From assembly GCA_017458335.1 (NCBI GenBank), contig JAFTFT010000004.1, forward strand, positions 62,001 through 126,000: 64,000 bases of DNA, written 5' to 3'. Positions 59,474 through 64,000 of the stretch are shown here, piece after piece. A program made the position numbers and the translations under genes. Each line of letters begins with the position of its first letter. Position 1 is the first letter of the stretch. Under the pieces are notes generated by a model. It was not told the DNA's origin, did no database searches, and saw nothing but the letters and a program-made list of their open reading frames with translations. This stretch comes from Oscillospiraceae bacterium. Lineage in GTDB: Bacteria > Bacillota > Clostridia > Oscillospirales > Oscillospiraceae.

Positions 59474-60478
59474 ATGAAGAAGATCCTCGCACTCGTCATG
59501 GCCCTGACCATGATCTTCGCTCTGACCGCTGTCAGCGCGAGCGCGGACGACGCCATCGTCCTGAAGATCGGTGTTTCCACCGCGGATACCGACCCGCGCA
59601 ACATCGCAGCCAATGACTTCGCAAAAGAAATCGAAGAGAAGACCAACGGCGCCGTCAAGGCGGAAGTTTATCCCTCCGGCCAGCTCGGCGGCGACGGCCA
59701 GCTCGTTGAGTCCCTGGCGGTCAACGACGGTACGGTTGACATCGTCATCACCGACGCGTCCAACTTCGGCACCATCGTTCCCGACATGAACATCTCCGGC
59801 CTGCCCTTCCTGTTTGCGGACTTTGACGCTGCCTTTGCCTTCATGGAAGGTGAGATCGAAGCTGCCGCCGAGGCAGAGCTTCTTGAGCTCACCGATGTCC
59901 ACGTCCTGACCCACTATTCCAACGGCTTCCGCTGCGTCACCAACTCCAAGGGACCGGTCGAGACCCCCGCTGACATGAAGGGCATGCTCATCCGTACCCC
60001 GGAGAACCAGGTCATCATGGCCACCATGTCCGCTCTGGGCGCCAACCCCCAGCCTCTGGCCTTCTCCGAGCTCTATCAGGCTCTGCAGCAGAAGACCTAT
60101 GACGCACAGGAGAACCCCATCCCCATCATCTACAACAACAAGCTCTATGAAGTTCAGGAGTACCTCTCCGTCACCAACCACATCTACTCCGGCCTCTGCT
60201 TCGCCATTTCCGGCAGCGCGTGGGACAGCCTGACTGCCGAGCAGCAGGAGATCGTCGCCGCCGCGGCGCAGTCCTCCGGCGAGTGGCAGAGCGAGACCAT
60301 CCGCCAGCAGACGGACGACCTGGTTGCCAACCTCGAAGAAGAGGGCATGAAGGTCAACTTCCCCGACCTGGCTCCGTTTGCCGAAGCCACCAAGTCTGTC
60401 ATCGAAGAGAATGCCCTGGGCATCTCCGAAGACCTGCTGACCGCTCTGGCTGCCCAGACTGAGGAAGCCGCCGCATAA
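59474..60478 (+). CDS. dctP: TRAP transporter substrate-binding protein DctP
   Basis: The 334-residue precursor has a signal peptide (KKILALVMALTMIFALTAVS, cleavage near ASA-DD) and the DctP fold: KIGVSTADTDPRNIAANDFA, EVYPSGQLGGDGQLVESLAV (carboxylate-binding region) and FRCVTNSKGPVETPADMKGM with Arg and Lys that bind an acid group. It captures a small organic acid outside the cell for the DctQM permease. The gene has unusually biased codon use, as expected for an abundant binding protein. A hairpin follows it at 60502. No clear lipobox is seen, so anchoring in the Gram-positive envelope is unclear. Confidence 0.92.
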   Translation: MKKILALVMALTMIFALTAVSASADDAIVLKIGVSTADTDPRNIAANDFAKEIEEKTNGAVKAEVYPSGQLGGDGQLVESLAVNDGTVDIVITDASNFGTIVPDMNISGLPFLFADFDAAFAFMEGEIEAAAEAELLELTDVHVLTHYSNGFRCVTNSKGPVETPADMKGMLIRTPENQVIMATMSALGANPQPLAFSELYQALQQKTYDAQENPIPIIYNNKLYEVQEYLSVTNHIYSGLCFAISGSAWDSLTAEQQEIVAAAAQSSGEWQSETIRQQTDDLVANLEEEGMKVNFPDLAPFAEATKSVIEENALGISEDLLTALAAQTEEAAA

Positions 60479-60501
60479 ATCCTTAACACGAACTTAGCGA
60501 C

Positions 60502-60535
60502 GGGAAGGCCTTTTTCCCAATAAAAAGGCCTTCCC
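60502..60535 (+). terminator. Intercistronic hairpin between dctP and dctQ
   Basis: GGGAAGGCCTTTTT-CCCAAT-AAAAAGGCCTTCCC, a perfect 14-base-pair stem with a 6-base loop, followed by TCTGC rather than a T run. It may partly end transcription or protect the dctP message, so that more binding protein than permease is made. Confidence 0.7.
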
Positions 60536-60593
60536 TCTGCTATATCTGAATTACGGACCTCTAACCCATACCACCTATTACGGAGAAGATCGA

Positions 60594-61124
60594 ATGCGTA
60601 AGAAACTATATGATGTGCTGAAAGTCATCCAGACATGGATCGACCGGATCACGACAGGCGTTGCCTCCGTGCTGATCGGCGTCATGTTCGTGGTGATTAT
60701 CGCCAATGTCATTCTTCGCGGAATCCCCGCGGTCGGAGGCTTCCGCTGGTATATGGAATTCAGCCAGTACGCCAACGTCTGGGCGATGCTGATTGCCGCC
60801 GCGGGTATTGCCGTGCAGTGCACGAACCTGCGTGTGGAAGCGGTGGATTCCATTATGAAAAAGATTCCCGGTGGAAATAAGCTCTCCAAGGTGATCATCG
60901 ATGTGGCGCTGATTCTGTTCTATGTTTCCATGTTCGTCAGCGGAAAGACCTTCGCCAGGAAGTCCATGATTATCAAGGTTTCCACCATGCCATCCTTCAA
61001 GATGGGGCAGGTTTACCAGATCTTTCCCTGGGCTGCGGCGCTCTGCATTGCTGCCGGCCTGATTCATCTTCTGATCACCCTGCTTGAGAAAGAAGAATAC
61101 CTCGAGGAGGTGAAGGAATCATGA
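60594..61124 (+). CDS. dctQ: TRAP transporter small permease DctQ
   Basis: The 176-residue membrane protein has four hydrophobic segments (TGVASVLIGVMFVVIIANVI, YANVWAMLIAAAGIAVQCTN, VIIDVALILFYVSMFVSGKT, IFPWAAALCIAAGLIHLLIT), the DctQ pattern. It forms the permease with DctM. The last codon overlaps the dctM start (ATGA). Confidence 0.9.
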   Translation: MRKKLYDVLKVIQTWIDRITTGVASVLIGVMFVVIIANVILRGIPAVGGFRWYMEFSQYANVWAMLIAAAGIAVQCTNLRVEAVDSIMKKIPGGNKLSKVIIDVALILFYVSMFVSGKTFARKSMIIKVSTMPSFKMGQVYQIFPWAAALCIAAGLIHLLITLLEKEEYLEEVKES

Positions 61125-62404
61125 GTATGGTCGCGTGGCTTCTGATCAGCTTTGCGGTCCTGATGTTCCTCGGCGTTCCCATCGGCATCTCGCTTGGCCT
61201 CTCCGCCGTGGGCGGCATGCTCTTTATCAACAACAGCACGGATCTCATGACCATCACCAAGCGCATGTTCGAGGGCATGAACAGCTGGGCGCTGCTGGCG
61301 ATTCCTCTCTACACCTTCGCGGGCTACACCATGTCCAAGGGCGGCATTTCTTCCCGTTTGATGGACTTCTGCTATGCCATCGTGGGCCACATCTACGGCG
61401 GCCTGGCGCATGTGAACGTCCTGGCCTCGATGATCTTCGCCGGCATCTCCGGCTCCGCGGTCGCGGATACCGCGGGTGTCTCCGGCATGTTCATGCCGAC
61501 GATGATCAAGAAGGGCTATTCCAAGGAACTGACGGTCACGGTCACGGGCGTGTCCTCCACCGTCGGCATCATTATCCCGCCCTCCATCCCGATGGTCGTC
61601 ATCGCCGGCATCTGCTCGATCTCCACCGGCAAGATGTTCCTCGGCGGCATCATCCCCGGCATCCTGATCGGCCTGAGCCAGATGATCATCTCCTACATCT
61701 TCGCAAAGAAGGAAAAGGTTCAGCCGGAACCCGGCCACTTCCAGATGAGCGAAGTCTGGCGTACCTTCAAGGGCAGCTGGCCTGCCCTGCTGATGCCGGT
61801 CATCATCATCGGCACCATCACCGCAGGAATCGTCTCCCCGACCGAAGCGGGCGCCATCGCCGTTGTCTACGGCCTGATCTGCGGCGGCCTTGTCTACCGT
61901 GAGCTCAAATGGGCGGACCTGAAGTTCTGCTTCACCGAAACCGTCCGCGTCTCTGCGCGTATCTTCGTTGTCATCGGCTGCGCCAAGCTCTACACCATCA
62001 TGCTCACCACGGCCGGCTTCGACAAGTGGCTCACCGGAGCCATGCTGGGCGTCAGCACCAACCCCACGGTTATCCTGCTGATGATCCTGCTGCTGTTCTT
62101 CATCGTGACGATGTTCATGGAATCCATCGCGGCCCTGACCCTGTTTATGCCCATCATTTTCCCGATCGCCATGTCCGTCGGCATCGACCCGATCGTCCTC
62201 GGCGTTCTGGTCACGGTCATGATCGGCGTCGGCCTTGTGACGCCGCCGGTCGGCATGTGCATCTATGTCGCCTGCGACATCATGAAGATCACCGTCGGCA
62301 GCACGCTGAAGTATCTGTTGTGGTACATTCTGGGCACCTTTGTGGTTATCGGTATCCTGATCGCCTTCCCGCAGCTGATCACGGCGCTGGGCGCCTTCGT
62401 TTGA
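61121..62404 (+). CDS. dctM: TRAP transporter large permease DctM
   Basis: The 427-residue protein has about 12 hydrophobic segments and the DctM signatures: MLFINNSTDLMTITKRMFEG, AGISGSAVADTAGVSGMFMP, IIIPPSIPMVVIAGICSIST, and IVSPTEAGAIAVVYGLICGG. It carries the sodium-coupled transport path of the TRAP system. It is followed by a terminator at 62454. Confidence 0.94.
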   Translation: MSMVAWLLISFAVLMFLGVPIGISLGLSAVGGMLFINNSTDLMTITKRMFEGMNSWALLAIPLYTFAGYTMSKGGISSRLMDFCYAIVGHIYGGLAHVNVLASMIFAGISGSAVADTAGVSGMFMPTMIKKGYSKELTVTVTGVSSTVGIIIPPSIPMVVIAGICSISTGKMFLGGIIPGILIGLSQMIISYIFAKKEKVQPEPGHFQMSEVWRTFKGSWPALLMPVIIIGTITAGIVSPTEAGAIAVVYGLICGGLVYRELKWADLKFCFTETVRVSARIFVVIGCAKLYTIMLTTAGFDKWLTGAMLGVSTNPTVILLMILLLFFIVTMFMESIAALTLFMPIIFPIAMSVGIDPIVLGVLVTVMIGVGLVTPPVGMCIYVACDIMKITVGSTLKYLLWYILGTFVVIGILIAFPQLITALGAFV

Positions 62405-62453
62405 GCGGAAGGAGCAGTAGCTCCTCTCATTCCGATAAGCAAACTGAATTCAG

Positions 62454-62489
62454 GAGACCTCGAAGCGGCGGATACTGCTTCGAGGTCTC
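62454..62489 (+). terminator. Terminator of the racemase-TRAP operon
   Basis: GAGACCTCGAAGC and GCTTCGAGGTCTC pair perfectly over 13 bases with a 10-base loop, followed by ATTTTACC. Confidence 0.85.
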
Positions 62490-62582
62490 ATTTTACCCCG
62501 GCAAAAAGAAAGGCCTTTTTGGCGTATCCTTTCCCGGCAAACTCAAGGTGGGTTTTAAACTGAAAAAGTTGGTAGGACGGTC

Positions 62583-62611
62583 TTGCCAAAGCCGCGGAAA
62601 GTGGCTATAAT
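62583..62611 (+). promoter_or_regulatory. Promoter of the GDSL hydrolase gene
   Basis: TTGCCA (62583-62588), a 17-base spacer and a perfect TATAAT (62606-62611), 66 bases before the start codon. Confidence 0.7.
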
Positions 62612-62677
62612 CAAAACAGAATCGAGACAGTCCGGTTATGAGAAAGCCGGAAGGGACTGCGGAAAGGAAGCCGGAGA

Positions 62678-63289
62678 ATGGGGACAATCATCTGCCTCGG
62701 AGACAGCCTGACCTATGGATACGGGGTACGAAGAGCACAGTGCTGGACGGAACTGGCCGCCGGGATGAGCGGCTGGAACGTCGTTAACCGCGGCATCTGC
62801 GGCGACACGACCGGCGGAATGCTGGTGCGGCTGCGCGAGATCCTGCGGGAAGGCATCGGAAAGCGGGAGGAGCGCTGCTTCCTGCTGATGGGCGGCTGCA
62901 ACGATATTTTCTTTTCCGGAAGCAGTACTGGCGCCAGAGAAAACATGGCCGCCATGGCGCATCAGCTTTTCGCGGAGGGAGAGATGCCGCTGATCGCCGT
63001 CGGACCCGGGATCGCGAAGGGGAACTTCCCAACGATGTGGTCCGACCTGGTGGATTTCCCGGCGGCGGGGGAAGTTGTCCGGGCGTACTATGAATGGCTG
63101 GAGCGCTTCTGCTTAAGCTTCGGTGTCCGGATGATCGACTTCCGGGGGGATTTCCGCGACCGGGAAGGGAACATCAGGACAGAACTCTATCTGGACGGAC
63201 TGCACCTCAACCCGGAGGGCCACCGCGTGATGGCCGAACGGGTGGCAAAGGTGCTCGGCGTGATGGACCGGGAGACGATGAATCCGTAA
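62678..63289 (+). CDS. SGNH/GDSL-family hydrolase
   Basis: The 203-residue cytoplasmic esterase or lipase-like protein has all four SGNH blocks: GDSLTYGYG (catalytic Ser near residue 9), NRGICGDTTGGM (Gly), LLMGGCNDIFF (Asn) and DGLHLNPEGH (Asp and His near 184-187). There is no signal peptide, so it acts in the cytoplasm, perhaps as a deacylase. ATG 62678 follows GGAAGCCGGAGA. A FadR-type regulator begins 43 bases after its stop and may be co-transcribed. Confidence 0.9.
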   Translation: MGTIICLGDSLTYGYGVRRAQCWTELAAGMSGWNVVNRGICGDTTGGMLVRLREILREGIGKREERCFLLMGGCNDIFFSGSSTGARENMAAMAHQLFAEGEMPLIAVGPGIAKGNFPTMWSDLVDFPAAGEVVRAYYEWLERFCLSFGVRMIDFRGDFRDREGNIRTELYLDGLHLNPEGHRVMAERVAKVLGVMDRETMNP

Positions 63290-63332
63290 TCCGGGCAGAT
63301 TGCGGGACAGCGACGTGTGAGGAGAGAACGAT

Positions 63333-64000
63333 ATGCAGTTTGAAAAGATCCAGAACAACGGACCGAAGGTTCCCGAGCTCGTCATGGACAGCCTGCTGAA
63401 GGCGATGGAAGCCGGGACCATCCGGGTGGGAGAAGAGCTGCCTCCGGAGAGGGACCTGGCAGAGGCTCTTGGCATCTCCCGCAATTCCCTGCGAGAGTGC
63501 CTCGCGATCATGAGCTTCATGGGAATCGTGGAGAACCGGGGTAACCGCAAGATCCTGGTGAAGAACGCGGACCGCTTCCGGAAAGCCCGGTCGCTGATTG
63601 ACCTCTCCTATTCCCGGGACACCTTTGAAGATTTCATGGAATTCCGCCGGACCAACGAGAGAGAAATCGCCCGGCTTGCCTGCATCCGGGCAACCGAAGA
63701 GGACCTGGAGCGGCTCCGCAACTCGGTGGAGCGTCTGGAAGCGGACGCGACGGACTTCGAGGCGGATGTGGACTTCCACGTCAATCTGGCCTATGCCAGC
63801 CACAACACGATCTTCGCCGCGATGCTGAACTACGTCAACAGCCTGATCCTGGAGCTGCGCATGCGCTTCTTTGAGCGGGAGGAGTACCACGGCAAGACCG
63901 CGGAAGCCCACCGTCGCATCTATGAAGCGGTAAAAGCCAGGGATGAGGAACTGGCCGTGTACGAGATGGGCAGACATCTGAAGATCATCGAGAATTACGA
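63333..64000 (+). CDS. FadR-subfamily GntR regulator, 3' end cut by window edge
   Basis: About 222 codons are present with no stop before the edge. The HTH is at residues 10-75 (VPELVMDSLLKAMEAGTIRV, then LGISRNSLRECLAIMSFMGI) and the FCD domain follows (DFMEFRRTNEREIARLACIR, then DFEADVDFHVNLAYASHNTI). It resembles the regulator at 57809 in family but not closely in sequence. It probably controls genes to the right of the window. The ribosome site GGAGAGAACGAT precedes ATG 63333. Confidence 0.92.
   Translation, partial: MQFEKIQNNGPKVPELVMDSLLKAMEAGTIRVGEELPPERDLAEALGISRNSLRECLAIMSFMGIVENRGNRKILVKNADRFRKARSLIDLSYSRDTFEDFMEFRRTNEREIARLACIRATEEDLERLRNSVERLEADATDFEADVDFHVNLAYASHNTIFAAMLNYVNSLILELRMRFFEREEYHGKTAEAHRRIYEAVKARDEELAVYEMGRHLKIIENY

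Overview
The window reads as chromosome of a fermentative, low-oxygen Gram-positive bacterium of the Clostridia (Bacillota), probably a gut organism. The basis is pyruvate:ferredoxin oxidoreductase, a bifunctional AdhE under a Rex-type redox site, a giant sortase-anchored (LPATG) surface protein, XRE/LytS-type regulators, strong GGAGG ribosome sites and near-consensus -35/-10 promoters with 17-base spacers. Most of the window is visibly G+C rich; the first 5 kb (restriction-modification genes) and the middle of the giant surface gene are visibly more A+T rich. The genus cannot be fixed from the sequence. No rRNA, tRNA, CRISPR array or complete insertion sequence was seen.

Layout. 1-5.2 kb: the 3'-truncated part of a type III-like restriction-modification operon on the minus strand (SNF2-type helicase, DUF4391 protein, methyltransferase running off the left edge), divergent from a small XRE regulator. 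5.2-6.5 kb: an exported flavin-binding-like protein lying between two copies of the regulator's 3' end and hairpin. 6.7-8.6 kb: an HTH-AAA-nuclease fusion behind an iterated operator. 8.7-11.6 kb: a DJ-1 protein, then a minus-strand operon of monooxygenase, lipoprotein and membrane protein. 11.9-28.8 kb: central metabolism and transport (adhE plus an APH-like kinase, GPH and PutP symporters, LysR, PFOR, YbaK, a DUF1653-exonuclease fusion, a diguanylate cyclase, an AGCS symporter, a KDG-type kinase).

28.9-39.4 kb: a surface module made of a 2536-residue LPATG protein, an AP2-domain protein just upstream of it, and a divergent two-component pair whose response regulator carries its HTH in front of the receiver. 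39.5-46.6 kb: an acyl-CoA ligase with an E2-like acyltransferase, then a LysR regulator divergent from a Tat-exported flavoprotein reductase, which is followed by a radical-SAM-like protein that has lost its cluster ligands. 46.7-52.9 kb: hflKC, galKT, and an ECF sigma/anti-sigma pair.

52.9-62.5 kb: a catabolic locus around a FadR-type regulator. A minus-strand operon (split transketolase, IlvD-type dehydratase, ketopantoate-reductase-like enzyme) and a plus-strand operon (Asp/Glu-racemase-like enzyme, TRAP transporter) share an identical 18-base operator at the same place relative to their predicted promoters. This is the best candidate for an undescribed pathway: import of a small acid by TRAP followed by dehydration, reduction and transketolase cleavage. 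The substrate is unknown. The window ends with a GDSL hydrolase and a second FadR-type regulator cut by the right edge.
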